A stretch of DNA of 64,000 nucleotides from Spirometra erinaceieuropaei (GCA_902702965.1 CACRXP010000177.1:609396-673395); one strand, 5' to 3'. Counted from the stretch's first letter, positions 33,311 to 45,293 are shown. Made by a program: numbers and translations. Notes: generated from the letters alone by a model not told the origin.

Positions 33311-34079
33311 CCTGACTCCTCATCCGCGTGTCCCGACGCTGTATGCGTGATCAGAGGCTGGGCCTGTAACTGTGCGTTAATTACCGTGACATGAAATGCT
33401 GTCAAATGACGATAGAACTCAGACCTCCCAGTCGGCCCAGTGTGTGTTTATGCGGGCGGCCGACTGGCAGGCTGAGAGTCAGGCTGTAATGGCCGCTTCC
33501 TGACGTGGCCTCTGGCACCCTCACGCATGTGAGATCCACGCCGCCTTTCCATTTTTGTGTGAAGTTTCGGTGCTTAGTTTGGGAGGGGGGGTGCAGTTCC
33601 TGTATGGGACATCAACAGACGGATCGCCAGACATGTCAGCCACTGCGTCCATTTCACTCACCAGACAGCTGACCGGCTCATGCAGTGGCTGGGACCGAGA
33701 AATGGAATTAGTAAGTGAGGGCGACGTCTTGGCATTTTCGTGACTCAAAAACCCATGCACTTATGAGCCTTTGTATGTTGCGATGGCATTCTATTCAGAC
33801 GGCCAACACGGCGGTTCGAAGGCCGGATTCCGAAGACTCGTAAAATGCTACACTTACCTGCTTAATTTTCGAGGAAATATCATTAACAAGAGGCAGGAAA
33901 CAAAAGAAAACGGAAGGCGGTACCGTGGAGGACATCGCTATGGTATGACTTTTAGTCGGAACTGGGGATCCCAATACGATATTTTGTTTCTAACAAGATA
34001 GACACGACTTTAGAAAGCAAACTAGGGGATCTGGCATTACCAAAAATCCGTTTTCACTAGCAGTCGTCCGCGTAGCAGT
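33311..34079. other. No gene recognised
   Basis: Frames at 33521-33760 (-) and 33771-34001 (+) lack recognisable motifs. Confidence 0.35.
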
Positions 34080-35130
34080 TTATAAGAGGCTTTACTAAAA
34101 CCAAAATAAATAACGCCCAGTCAGAGGTAGTTATATACTATGATCTTAACAAAGCATTGGAGGAGGCGCTGCACAGAAGACTTTTGGCAATATCGGAACA
34201 TCTTGGCATCCGGCCGCCTCGAATCGACTTCATCGGGTTCTATCTATCCAACCGATATCAGTAATTCATGGTTGGCAATACCTACTCGACGCCTACTCGA
34301 TCACGGGTGGAGTACTTCAAAGCACGTTTCTGTGTCCGCTCCCATTTCTCCTCATCTACATTAAAGATTTTTCGACTGAACTCGGAAATTTGCAAACTTT
34401 TATTCATACCGATGACCTCAAGTGCGCTTACTCATATTCTAAGGATACAGCAAATGTTTGTGTTGAAAAAATTTATGCCGGTTTACTACGCTTAGGCAAA
34501 TAGAGTTTTGATCGTCTAAGTGTAGTTCCATGTCTTTTGGTCCTGCCAAACTTCCTAGTCCCATAATTTTTCCGAATATTCCACTCTCAGAATGCTTAAC
34601 CATAAAGGACCTAGGTCTAAGTTATACAAATAAACTTGCTTTAGCACCTCATGCGGATAGAATCTCTGCCAAAGCTGCGCAGATATGTGGATTCATATCG
34701 CAAAATTTTTTTCTTCCGGAAATGAAGCTAAGACTTTATCAAATGCTTGTTCTTCATCGAATACCGTCGTCCTTTCTTTGGTTTAATTAACGCCCGTGAC
34801 CGCTGTAAATTCGAAAATGTTCAGGGAGTTTTCACCCGGAAACTGTTTTCTCTCTCACATCGAGAGATCGGTCTTATACCACGCGCAACTCCTCCACGGT
34901 GATTCCACCGCCTCTTTGCACTACATCTAAGCGCTTCCAAATATGCCTTCCTTGGGAACAATCTCCCGCCAGCAATTAGGTCATCGCCTAAGCTACTGTA
35001 ACTCAAGTCAAAATTACGCAAACACCTTGCACCGGAAAGCATAAGGGCACTGTAGGCGGTCTCATTCCCTAACACTCAGCTTCTTGACTTCGAGAATTTT
35101 CGAGATTGAAAATAATTTAATTGAAATGAA
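34080..35130 (+). mobile_element. L-C-like LINE relic (reverse transcriptase to C-terminus)
   Basis: Across several frames: YYDLNKALEEALHRRLLAI near 34135-34190 (the FDxxKAFD palm motif), IGFYLSNRYQ, PLPFLLIYIKDFSTELGN, FIHTDDLKCAYSY (catalytic FxDD region, about 34400-34440), then 34530-34790 with LTIKDLGLSYTNKLALAPHA and SAKAAQICGFI. Colinear order with repeated stops and frameshifts shows an inactive copy. It ends in an A/T-rich AATTGAAATGAATTGAAAAG tail. Confidence 0.75.
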
Positions 35131-35214
35131 TTGAAAAGGGTCCTTCTGGGATTTAGTGGTAGATCAAGTGTAAACCTTCATTTACATTTTTGCAACCCCC
35201 CGTTTGGAATAGGC

Positions 35215-35880
35215 TACTAAAGCCACTGCTGTCATTCCTCCCCCATGGCTAAGACTTTCGCAGTTCTTGATGTCATCTCTTCATTTCGACCTCAAGCTGC
35301 CTGTCGACGCTCACGGCGGAAGCCTCAGTATTCACCGTACTAGTAGCTTGGTCGTATCATCATTGCCCCTCCTTGGCTGGATTCGAAACGGGCTGTGACC
35401 GATCGCGTCTGGGTTCCTGTCGTCTGGCCTCTTTGACGCGAATAGTCTCATCTGACACACTAATTCTGCCCTGACGATGTCCATTCTGAGTCCGGTATAC
35501 AGTACGACATGCAGGCCAGTCCTGTCCGACCCGCATACGTACCCCTCGAGGCTGACATTTATTTCTGCCCTGACGACGTCCGTTTATTATCCATTATACA
35601 CTTTCACATGCAGGTTACAACATGCCCGCATTTTATCCTTTCATGAGCAACAGTTTTTTCGCCTTTATAATTAATTCAATCATTTTGTTTCTTCTAGGAT
35701 GGAGTTTTTTCACTGTCCACTCATCATTTTTCTTAACGGACTACATATTCAAAAACTATGTATTGCATATGGTGCAGATTCTACCTAACTAGTATAAAGT
35801 TCATGTGATGATTTATTTTTACTCGCTGTGAAGGGAGCCCGATGGGTCTTTAACAAAATTTGTTATCTATTTTGTAAAAA
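35215..35880 (+). repeat. R3 repeat, longest copy, with L-C type tail
   Basis: Similar to 13600-13960 (+) and 50030-50520 (-). Shared blocks: GGCTGGATTCGAAACGGGCTGTGACCGATCGCGTCTGGGTTCCT and CAGGCCAGTCCTGTCCGACCCGCATA. The 3' end (TTTTTACTCGCTGTGAAGGGAGCCCGATGGGTCTTTAACAAAAT) is a variant of the L-C LINE tail. No protein is encoded. It could be a non-autonomous element mobilised by L-C or an internally deleted LINE. Confidence 0.65.
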
Positions 35881-36471
35881 GTGATCGAAAACCAAGCTTT
35901 CGTCCTAGTTTTGGTGGGATGATTATGCGATCACAGATGATACGACTCTATAGTTTCCCTTAGATTGTGAATGGTTTTGCTGCCTGCTACACTATTTTTC
36001 ATCTCTGACCGCTTTCCCAATTACAAAACTTCCGTTTTGCAGATTTCACCTTATCTGACTTAAGTGTTTGCGCATTTCACACTTTCATCAGTAAGAGTTG
36101 CCCGTCTGCTTGTCACCCACTCCCATCTCCTCATTCCACATCTTTATTTGGAATCCTTTCGCAGACTTTGTTAGGTGGTTGTGCAGGAAATCGAAAGATA
36201 TCAAAAGCTCGTTGATTGTCGTGTACATCTTCCGCCATCACTCATCAACATTTAGTGATAAGTGTCCCGATGCTTCAGTCATGCGTACTACTGTGCAAAT
36301 ATCTTGAGATAGGTGCCGTAATTATTCCGGATTCCATGGACTAAAATCCTGAATTGGAGGCTTGGAATCTCCCACCCCCAATAGCCGTGAGCTCTAAGGG
36401 ATTCAAGGACGTCTGGTTTCGTTAAAGCGGCTGTAGTGGTTCTTTGGCGTTAGCATCTCGCGCCATCTAGG
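35881..36471. other. Upstream region of the prefoldin gene
   Basis: No coding sequence was recognised. The bases before the ATG read TCTCGCGCCATCTAG-G-ATG, so an AG lies one base before the start codon. This could be a trans-splice or ordinary 3' splice site, but no other promoter signal is evident. Confidence 0.35.
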
Positions 36472-36945
36472 ATGTCGGAAAAGGGCATGGATCCAGAGAT
36501 CCAGAAGGTACTGGATTGTTTGTCGCATTACTTTTAGGCTGTAATAGAACTTAAGAATAAAACGGCTCAATCTAATCAACAAATAGGCTTTCTCAATGCC
36601 CAGATAAACGCACTCAATACCCAAATTCGCCGATCTGAGTTGGTAACAGAACAGGTCAAGGAACTCCCAGATGGAACGAACACGTACAGCTCTGTGGGGC
36701 GAATGTAGGAATTTAGTTTGTGTCTAACCCATTTTTAGGTTTATACAGAAGAGCGTCTCGGAAATCATCTCCGAGTTGACCGACCAGCGCAAGGAGTGCC
36801 AGCGTAATGTTGAATCGTTGCAGGTTTGTCTGTACTTTTCTAACAACCTGAACTGTAGGCTAAATTGGACTACGTGAATAAGGGTCTGCAGGAATCCCAG
36901 CAAGGCCTTCGAGATCTAATAAGTCTTAAGCAACAGAAAATGTAA
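36472..36945 (+). CDS. PFDN1: Prefoldin subunit 1
   Basis: A complete four-exon gene: 36472-36507, 36538-36704, 36739-36823 and 36859-36945 (375 nt, 124 residues; the human protein has 122). The introns are only 30, 34 and 35 bp, all GT...AG, and joining them removes every stop. The protein has the beta-type prefoldin plan: an N-terminal helix (IELKNKTAQSNQQIGFLNAQ), a turn region, the conserved TYSSVGRMFIQ motif (about residues 60-70; human MYEGVGRMFILQ), then a C-terminal coiled coil rich in Gln and Glu that ends in KQQKM. Prefoldin is a cytosolic hexamer that delivers unfolded actin and tubulin to the CCT chaperonin. No neighbour is functionally linked. Confidence is high because motif order, length and splice phases all agree. 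Confidence 0.93.
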
Positions 36946-38987
36946 TTAATTTCTTGAATGAATTGTTCACCCAGTTGGCTTCCCCTTGTCTACCAATGTA
37001 CTCCTTAGTTATGAAGTTATAACAGGCGGTCTACATTAATCGTTGCCCAGTTCTCCGTACCTAAGCACCCCTTGGTGGGCGGGAACGCAGCTGGAGTTGC
37101 TCTCGTGATGTCTGTAGTCGAGGCATTATCCCTCTCACTGGTATCGTAAAGTTGACTCGCGTCGAAAGAATGTCGAGTGCCTACCTAGTAAGCTGTATCA
37201 TACGCACATTATCCCTGGTCCTCCATTAAGTGCTAGTGTTATTTTACCCGCATCCATGGCAGTATTCCTTTACAAAATATTCGACCAGGAATCCACTTTG
37301 GCTTGTTTAGCACTTTCTCTAGTAAAATAGATCAAGTATGGGATAGGTCTGTAATCATCTGCTTTCGGCTGTTCCTTACGATTTATATTAGCACAGGAAA
37401 AATAAGGGCGCCAATTCGCGAGTCTCCGGTGCACTAGTCGGGAGCTATTGACTGCCCCTTTGGCGTTTAGTTGATCGGGCAGTTGCCAGTGCCCACTGTT
37501 TTCTCGAGAGGTCGAAAATGTGACCAGTACAGTCCTAATGTGAAATACAAGATAGCAGTTTCCTTAGCTGACCCAAACTGCGGTCCCGACCGGGGCCTCG
37601 TGACACGTAAACCCCTCAGTGTCGGAGTCCGCATCGGAACCGCCCATCGGTTACCCGCAGGCCTTCCTGGAATAAGATGAATAATCGCATCGGTCGTGTC
37701 TTCCGACCAAGCCTCGACCCATGAGTCCGTAGTGGCTGTAGCAAACTGAAGAAGGTCCTACATTGATACGCGACCCCACCGAAGTTACTCTCTTAAGGTG
37801 ACTGTGAAAGCTGTTCATTTATAAGCAGAATAGAAGCAATGCCACAAAATACCACGAAGGCTATCTAACTGCCTCGGAGTCGATAAGAAATCCTGGGATA
37901 TCATCCTTACGGTTGGTCTGAATGGCGGTCCCCCACAGGAACGGGAACAAAAGTCCTCGATGTCATTCGCACACGGCAAGCCAACGGGATTTGGTAAACG
38001 CAGTAGACTACGTCACGAACTGACGTCCGAATTCTGCGCATAGCCACTTTGGGCGCAAGTTCGAGACTTAGATCAGTTTTGTTTGGTGCCGTGTTCTCCA
38101 CAAAGTCCACGCCAGCAACCCGCTCCCTCCTTCCTTGACAGTACCGTCGTGTAAGCTCACTTACGCTCCTTCTCTATTAGTAATTCTCACGCTAAAAGTC
38201 GTGACTCTTGAGTCATACAATCAGCGGCTGTGGCATGTGACATTGCTTTCTCCTTAAAGTAACTTCCTGACATCCATCTGAGTGACTAAAGCCCAGTTTG
38301 TGCAGTGAGAAATCAACGCTTGTGCGAGGAGTGACGGCGTCTACGCCCATCTCCGGACGTCTTAAAACCTTGCCACCAAGGTAATTGTCATAAAAGCGGA
38401 TGATGCAGAAGTCTCACACACCACCGGAGGCCTTAAATGAATGCATGCAAACTCCATCAGCCAGGAGACGAACGACAAAAAGGGATGCCTGAACCAGAGA
38501 TTCTGGGACACCTATAACGGTTGTCTGCGTCAAGTCTGTTTTCTCTCATTTACCGGTAGGATAGTCGACGTACTTTCCATCCAACCACTTTGGGTAGGGC
38601 TGACGCGGTCAGCGATCCCGAACAGTTTTCGCAGTGCAGTTATAAGTGCCTGATCTTACAGCGCCATTGTTCATGTAAACAGGCTATTCATCTAACCGTA
38701 ACAACGTTTAGTAAGCATTCGTCTCAGTCAAACGACCTGGTCATTTACTTGTCTATCCGTTTCCGCTTTTGTTCTTCCGACTAACTGTGAGAAGTGCGGA
38801 ATAGAAAAAATTCCCGAAACAATAGCACTCATCGTCGTTTGTATATATTTTTATTCCTTAATTTGCATAAATATACACATCCGAAATAAGTAAACGAAGA
38901 AGTATGATGGCAAAACGAGATAATTCCATGATTCGGGCGATAAGAAAAAAAAGTCATCAGATTGAGGGTGGCGAAGCTGGAATCCTG
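36946..38987. other. Intergenic, no gene recognised
   Basis: A ~2-kb interval between the convergent PFDN1 and LRRC57 genes. The frame at 37471-37680 (+) has no recognisable motif. Confidence 0.4.
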
Positions 38988-41900
38988 TTAGAGCACGGCC
39001 TTCCGCTTAGTTGCTGTGTAGCGTTCCATGTACTAAAAACGAAATTCCGACCGTATATATCTGCCGCGCACTTTCTGACGAGACAAGGTTCTCCGAGAAA
39101 ATAATTCTTGGGGATTTTGATATAGATAAACATCGGAACAATAGGTATGAGTTGTATGGATAATTAAGTGGATTTTCGTAAGACCTAGTCGGAAATTGAA
39201 TCAGGCGACTTTTCATCTTGTGAAAGAGGCTCCGCCTCAAAAACTTTACTCGAGACGATCACTGAATGTTTTTAAGTTAAAAAAATAAAAGCCTTGCCCC
39301 CAACGGAGGAGAATGCAGTTCAAACAAGAATTATGCCCAAGGCTACGAGCGTCTGAAGACCTGGACATCAGCCAGACCGAGGTTGGGATGGGACTCATTC
39401 AAGAGAGCTTTCTAAGTCTCGGCAGGGCGAAGTAGTGACTACGATAAGCATTTTCAGGTGGGGCGCTGGAAGTCATGCATTTGAGAAAATTAAGCGAAGG
39501 CGACGGACGGGACTGGTAAAGCCTTACTCGAGGCCCAAGTGGAGCACTTTTAGCCGTTTGGACATTTGACTGAACGTGGTGGTCATCAAGATGGGTGTCC
39601 ATCTATGCCACAAGGAACTCCTGCTACATGGTCCGCCACTGTTTGTTTTTCTGGCCCGAAACCCCGCCCACTGCACAACCGCGTGACCTATAACCATAAT
39701 GTCAAGCAAGCGTTGTCGTCCCTGTGACCGTGGTTTTCTACGACACTTCACCTTGGAGTGTCTACCACCGACAAATGAGAAAACTATATCCATTTGCAAA
39801 ATACCTCGGGGATTCTGATGACAAAAATGTCAGTAAGTGCCAACTTTCGATGCTGCAGATGGCAGCCAGCTTTCCCTTCGCCAGTAAAACTACACCAGTG
39901 CAAGCCTATTTATCAGCGTTGCTAGGGTGAATAAAATCAACAAGAACGTTATTACCAACAAAGACAAGGGAGATTGGAATGGCCATCTTTGCCTATATCT
40001 ACAGCAGCTGTTTGGCGCGGTTCTTCAGCAACACCTTACCGGTCCGACCCGACCATCGGTTTTATTCTCCAAGAAACTCTCAGCGACTGAAACACTATAT
40101 AGTACCGTTGGCCTTTAACTGCTCACCACCTACTTGGCCGTGAAGCATTTTCGGCATTTTCTGGAAGGACGCCATCACTATTTTTATGGACAATACACAG
40201 CTGAAGTTTGTTATTACCGACAAAGACAAGGGAGATTGGAATGGCCATTTATGGCTTACTAGTTGTCGTCAGCCAGTCATACCCAGCCTCGAAGTGTGGA
40301 ACACCCGAAGCTTGAACTCGCGACCTGTTAGTTATGAGTTCAACGCCTCTAACCAGTGGGCCACGAGCCCGTTGCCCTGTCGGTTCTCTATAGGGAATAT
40401 ACAATGGCAGGGGGCGCTAACCGATCGTTCTTACGGGACTTGTCTTTGTAAGTAATAACATACTACCTATATCATGCGCCGCTGTGTGGCTGCTGGTTGG
40501 GCTCAAGTGAGAGCCCGTAAGACACAACGGAACGAGTGAGTTCCGCAAGAACGATCGGTGAGCGCCACCTACCATCAACAAAAATCTCTTCTAGCCAAGC
40601 GCATGAGGCAAGTGTCTACCTTAGCATATGCAGGGAGCTCCTGGAGCGTTTTCATCTGCAGGGGGTTGCCTTCAAGGGCGAGGAGGGAGACCGTCGAATT
40701 CTCGAGGATGCTCATTGGGAAGGCCTGAAGGGTTATTGCATTGTGTGCCAGTCGAAGGACTTTGAGGCGCGGGCAACGGGCGATCGACTCGGCAATCGTG
40801 TCCACTTTATTTTCGTTCAGGTTCAATTCAATTGCCTAAACAGTGCATAAGGTAGGAAGGAGGCAAGGTGAAGCCAGTGACTGCAAAGAAATGGATCCTG
40901 GCACGGTTGCAGCACAGTTTAATGATTTCTAGACATTATAATATTTTTCACCGATATCAACGTCCTGAGTGGAAGAGGACTATGCAGTGACGGCTCGTGG
41001 TCGCCACAGCACGACGTTGTAGAATTCCAAACGGCAGTCCGTTCGTCGGCGCTGATGATTCTTCAGACCTGAGGACCAAGCTGAATTTCCGGTCAGATAT
41101 CCGTCCCTTGTGGACGAGCCTGTTTGTCGATATGAGTGGATAGAGAACTGGTTCTACCCTGTATTTGAGTCGCTTGACGTTCCAAAGGAGAAGACGCAGT
41201 GTACACTAGCAGCACAAGTCGGGAAGTTCTGTTCAACGTAGGGCTCATAGATTAGCTGAAGGGGTCCCTGTCCGTTAATTTGCTTGTGACAGTTCGACCA
41301 TCGATTTCGATTATGTCCACCGGGCGACCCCACAGCTGCAGCAGCAATGGGAGCAGGGACGGTGACTTACGCAGGGGTTTATAGTGCCGGTAGACTTCCG
41401 TAGCATCTACCTACACTCTCTCCTCCTCCCTCGCCCGAGCCCGGTGTCAAGACAGAGTCAAGAAGACCGGAGACGAGGGAGGCCGCAGGTGGATGGCTCG
41501 GACGGATCCTCACCTTGGCGTTCCACCACACTCCCCGGTCCACACAACAAATAACCAGGATTTCAACCAACACAACCGAGATTGGAGGCTGGCAGGTAGG
41601 ATGAGTTGATCGGTGCTGGTATTCCTCAGCATAGCTTTCACGCTGTTCGTTAAAGTGTGAGCAACGCCAGCGCAACAGCCAGTTTGCGGTCAAAGCAATT
41701 TCGCATTGAGGGACTGACCAGCTACACCACCAAGTCCAAGGAACTCTTACTAATAACACAAGCAACAAATATGTTGCTGACAAAATTTTAGTAAGATGTA
41801 CATTTAACATTTATATTTTATGTACCGTTTTCAATAGGGTCATCAAAGGCATTGCCTGTTACCCTAAAATACGCTATTACTTAATTGTCAGGACCTATGT

Positions 41901-44900
41901 GCCTATAAAACATGTTAGTACTCCTAGGTTGAAAGTTATCTAGATAGAGCATGCACAAAAGTATGAGAATGAATGAACCTGTAGAATAAAATCACTGATT
42001 TGTGTAAGCAGCAAATGCAGAATGATTTGAAATCAAATTTGGCTCGGCGGTTCACGCGCTGAAAACATTAACAATAACCGACCACACAAGCATTCAGGAT
42101 ACAGGGAGAGGAGGCGCGAACTAAGCAGCGATGAGAGCACTCTTAATGGAAAGCCGGCATACCAACTGTCTTGAGAGCTATGAGCACTGAGGTCCCACCT
42201 AAGTTATTATTTCTGCTTACACACACCTTTAGGGATTTTCCCATGTTCGGTGCGTAGGGTGTCTTTGTTCACCGATAGACACAAAACAAAATCAGATTAT
42301 TCATGAAAATGAGTCCGCTGATTGATATTACAAGTTATCATACAGCCAGTCTAAATTGCGGCAATAAAGTTGGGGAAAACGGTTGCGGAGAGCGCGCCGT
42401 TTATTGCAAAGAACAGCTTCACCATAGGCTTGGTACCAGCATAGTTGCAGTTCAAAGTGTTTCGAAAGTCGTCAAAAATATGAAAATAAACCAGTACGTA
42501 AGAAGACAATGACATTCATTTAGCCAGAACCAGTGGGAGTCCTCCTAAAGTATTAATCGAGTGGTCTGCGACCGGAGGCGAACCCATCCCTGACGGTGAT
42601 GTGGTTAAGCCGGACATGGACACGACACCAGATACTGAGATTCTTCAGCTTTTGTGGATAGTGTGTAAATTTACAATTGCTACGAGTATAGTCGTTAACC
42701 ACACTGCTTACTCTAAAGCACCAGTAACAACTGATACAAATTTCAAGAAAATATTATAAACGAAGGCGCACATGTTGTGAAGGATAGAGAAGCTCGCACT
42801 AGTACGAAGCGGACCATCTGTGCTAAGAGGAGAATAAACAGAGCATATAAAAAATTCCCAAAGGTTAGCCCGCCTCATAACGTCTGCTCATTTGGAGACT
42901 TGGTGAGTACCATTCACCAAGCACTGGAGGTCTGTGTATGAGCGCTGTGAATAATAATAACAATAAAAATAATAATAACGATGATGACAATTGTCGTGGG
43001 TTCGGAAGCCCCAAATGCGGTTAACTAAGCAACATGGTAATAACTAGCCCATTCAGAGAAAGGAGTTCAACCTGAAGTGCTTCCACGCAAGTGGGTATGA
43101 CACTAATTTGGTTGTTCGACAGGTTGAGATGATCGAGGGGGACGGATGAGGTACACAACTCCACGGGAAAATCGGTGAGGCAGTTGCAGGAGAAATCAAC
43201 GGTGCGCAGGTTGGTAAGCGCAGAGAAGTTAGCAAGCGATGACGGCGGTGCCAGGGTCTTTAACATGTTCTTTGACACCAATAGTGTTTCCAGCTTCGTC
43301 AGTTGGGTCACCTCGACGGGCAAATAACCTGGAAAGTGAGGGTATTTTACAGTGCGCTGAATAAGCTTGATTACTAGATAGGCATAAACACTTAGGTTGA
43401 CGGAAATGGCCACATACTCCAGACCCCCAATTTACAGTAAAGGCGACAGGAGACGCAGCAGGCTGAAATAAAGGCAACAAAATGTGCTCTAAAGATTGGG
43501 TTGGATTTAAAGCGTTGGTCGAATGCATAAGATATTATTCTGTCATTTACCTCCCCCCACTCCCACCCCCCATGGAATCCATTTAACCCGAGTTTGTGGA
43601 CAGAACACGCCGAAAGTCGTCGTGATGAACGAAACAAGAAGTCCGCATTTAATCTGACACAGTACGAGAGTTCGGCACCTCATGAGTTCTTGCTGGACAC
43701 GCTATATCGACAGTGGAGGGTAGAATATGCAGTTCACTTGATAGCGACGTCAACAAAGGCCAATTTAAACGCATTATGGAGGTAATAGTGAGCAAGGACC
43801 CGCTGGCTCCCTTCCACTTAGAAGACGCAAACCAAATTGGAGACCCTTATCACAAAAATCTACCCTGACTCGGAAAGAAGGTATTCCAAGTTTGACCTAC
43901 CCTGCTTTCCACTGGGAATAAGAGCAATGACCAGGGGAAAAATGTTTGGCAGATTCACTGGAACCACACTTTGCAGCAATCCACAATCATTCGAAGGCTA
44001 CTGCGCGCAAGTCGTTCCGGTGATGGACCAACCGAATGCGGATGAGGTGTAGTCTATCGTATTTAATACCACTACTGTCTCTGCTGTTTGACACATAAGA
44101 CTTAACAACGAAAAACGCATGAACAGTACGGTACGGAGGAGCGACCTGCTGTCCCAGTTTGGTGTCCACACCCTGCAGATGGCCACGTATTCAATCTCAT
44201 GAGCATGCAGATGAAAATGCGGGCCGAAAGCAGGACAGGGCGATTCCTACTGGAGGCCTGATTTTCTGACAAAAACCCAATAAACCGACGAAAACTCGCG
44301 TATTACGCGCTGTGCGTAGGTTACCAAGTGGAGCGGTGCCGCATCCATCCAAAATCGCTCTGACGGAACTGCGAAAGACCACGTCTGTTAGTGTTGGTCC
44401 ATTTTCTGATTGCTGCCTTCTGAACAGGTCCGAAGGCCCAGATTAATAGCGACTATTTCACTGATCGAATACTGTTCTTCCTTAGAGATGGAGCCCAGAA
44501 TTTGCAGGTGACTTCCATGCATAGGATGTGATTAACAGCTAAAATAACACCTGACGCCAGCGGGTCGGGCGTCCGTTACCTCCGACACGCTACGTGCGAT
44601 TCTAATGTGTTTGTTGCCAACTGGGTGTCCTCTTCCTTCACTTTTTCTATACTGTTGTACATAATAGAAACTCACACTTCATAAGAATTTCTTGACTGTT
44701 ATTTCCAATTTAAACATACACCAAGCTCCTGTTAGTGGTTTTCTTTGCTGTCACTGACCGTAACCGGTATGAGATTTTTAGATATACATACAACGCCCCA
44801 CACTGTTTTATCTTGTTAAACGAACATTCAAGGAGGCTACGGATGGTCTGCATACGGTGGCCCCGTCAATTATTTAGCGATATTGGGAAATTAGTATACG

Positions 44901-45187
44901 TGATGTCCGTTAGTATCACAATAAAAAGGGAGGGCACGTACTCAATCGATTGTCACTCAGATTAAGAAGTTTTACGTGTTTTAGCAGGCCGATCCAAGCA
45001 TCAACAGTCCGAATTTTGTTCAAAGAGAGATCCACGATGCGTAAATTAGGGACCTTTCTAACTTCGTCAGGCACCTGCACGTAATGATCTACAACAACAG
45101 GCATACTTTTGTTAATTTTAGACCACTGAACTGAAGTGATCCAGTCCTGTTGGCATTGTCCAACCTGGACTTCACATCGTTACCCAT
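38988..45187 (-). CDS. LRRC57: LRRC57-type leucine-rich-repeat protein
   Basis: A five-exon gene on the - strand: 45107-45187, 44942-45074, 43072-43328, 40620-40835 and 38988-39032. The joined frame has 732 nt and gives 243 residues (human LRRC57 has 239). Introns are 32 bp (45075-45106), 1613, 2236 and 1587 bp, all GT...AG with compatible phases. Exon 1 starts MGNDVKSRLDNANRTG, matching the family's MGN start, so an N-myristoylation site is likely. Exons 2-4 carry the leucine-rich repeats (VPNLRIVDLSLNKI; QLTKLETLLVSKN; LDHLNLSNNQISVIP; AIELNLNENKV; CPRLKVLRLAHN), then LLALEGNPLQMKTLQEL. The 45-nt last exon encodes YMERYTATKRKAVL, matching the family C-terminus YMERFTATKKK. LRRC57 is a poorly characterised, probably membrane-associated protein. 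Introns 3 and 4 hold transposon debris. An AG at 45195-45196 (TTCTGTAG), 7 bases before the ATG, could be a trans-splice acceptor (inference). Confidence 0.93.
39945..39992 (+). repeat. SINE-B start fragment
   Basis: GTTATTACCAACAAAGACAAGGGAGATTGGAATGGCCATCTTTGCC is the first ~45 bases of the SINE-B unit, cut off where the gypsy-like sequence begins. It lies in LRRC57 intron 4. Confidence 0.65.
40005..40190 (+). pseudogene. Gypsy-type RNase H fragment
   Basis: The + strand reads FGAVLQQHLTG, then VLFSKKLSATETLYSTVGL, a stop, LLTTYLAVKHFRHFLEGRHH and YFYGQYTA. This is the RNase H region of Ty3/gypsy polyproteins (pattern LAFFSRKLsxtErrYSTfgrELLAiyLAvkHFRhfLEGR...). Only about 60 codons survive, with one stop (TAA) where Glu is usual. 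It lies antisense in LRRC57 intron 4 and is bounded on both sides by SINE-B starts. Confidence 0.75.
40207..40455 (+). repeat. SINE-B copy, plus arm of inverted pair
   Basis: It begins GTTATTACCGACAAAGACAAGGGAGATTGGAATGGCC and includes the inverted tRNA-like segment (- strand box B GCGAGTTCAAGC, head GGCTCGTGGCCCACTGGTTAGAGGCG). It stops near TTACGGGACTTGTC, short of the unit's end. Confidence 0.75.
40460..40580 (-). repeat. SINE-B copy, minus arm of inverted pair
   Basis: The - strand reads GGCGCTCACCGATCGTTCTTGCGGAACTCACTCGTTCCGTTGTG..., then GGGCTCTCACTTGAGCCCAACCAGCAGCCACACAGCGGCGCATGATATAGG. It is the second half of the unit, inverted against 40207-40455, and ends just before LRRC57 exon 4. 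Confidence 0.7.
41400..41570 (-). repeat. Dispersed repeat shared with 29165-29335
   Basis: Carries the same CCCGGTGTCAAGACAGAGTCAAGAAGACCGGAGACG block and the CACAACAAATAACCAGGATTT block as 29200-29320, in the same orientation and spacing. It lies in LRRC57 intron 3. Confidence 0.6.
41765..41890 (+). repeat. Orphan L-A LINE 3' UTR
   Basis: TGCTGACAAAATTTTAGTA...TGTACCGTTTTCAATAGGGTCATCAAAGGCATTGCCTGTTACCC matches the 3' UTR after 1816-2115. The hairpin keeps pairing through a wobble (AATAGG with CCTGTT). It is in LRRC57 intron 3. Confidence 0.75.
42948..42985. repeat. Impure AAT microsatellite
   Basis: AATAATAATAACAATAAAAATAATAATAACGATGATGAC, in LRRC57 intron 3. Confidence 0.75.
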
Positions 45188-45293
45188 CACAAGCCTACAG
45201 AATTGATTTCGTGCGCTCTACTCCACCTCAGACAAAATTTAGCGTTCGCAATTTTTCGTTCGTCTTTAAACTTGCAATCAAATTCGTTGGATA

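Noticed and set aside
40575..40619. Read-through C-terminus of LRRC57 exon 4
   Set aside because: The frame continues to a stop at 40575, but the family C-terminus (YMERYTATKRK) is found after a GT donor at 40619 and an AG acceptor at 39033, so the read-through is intron.
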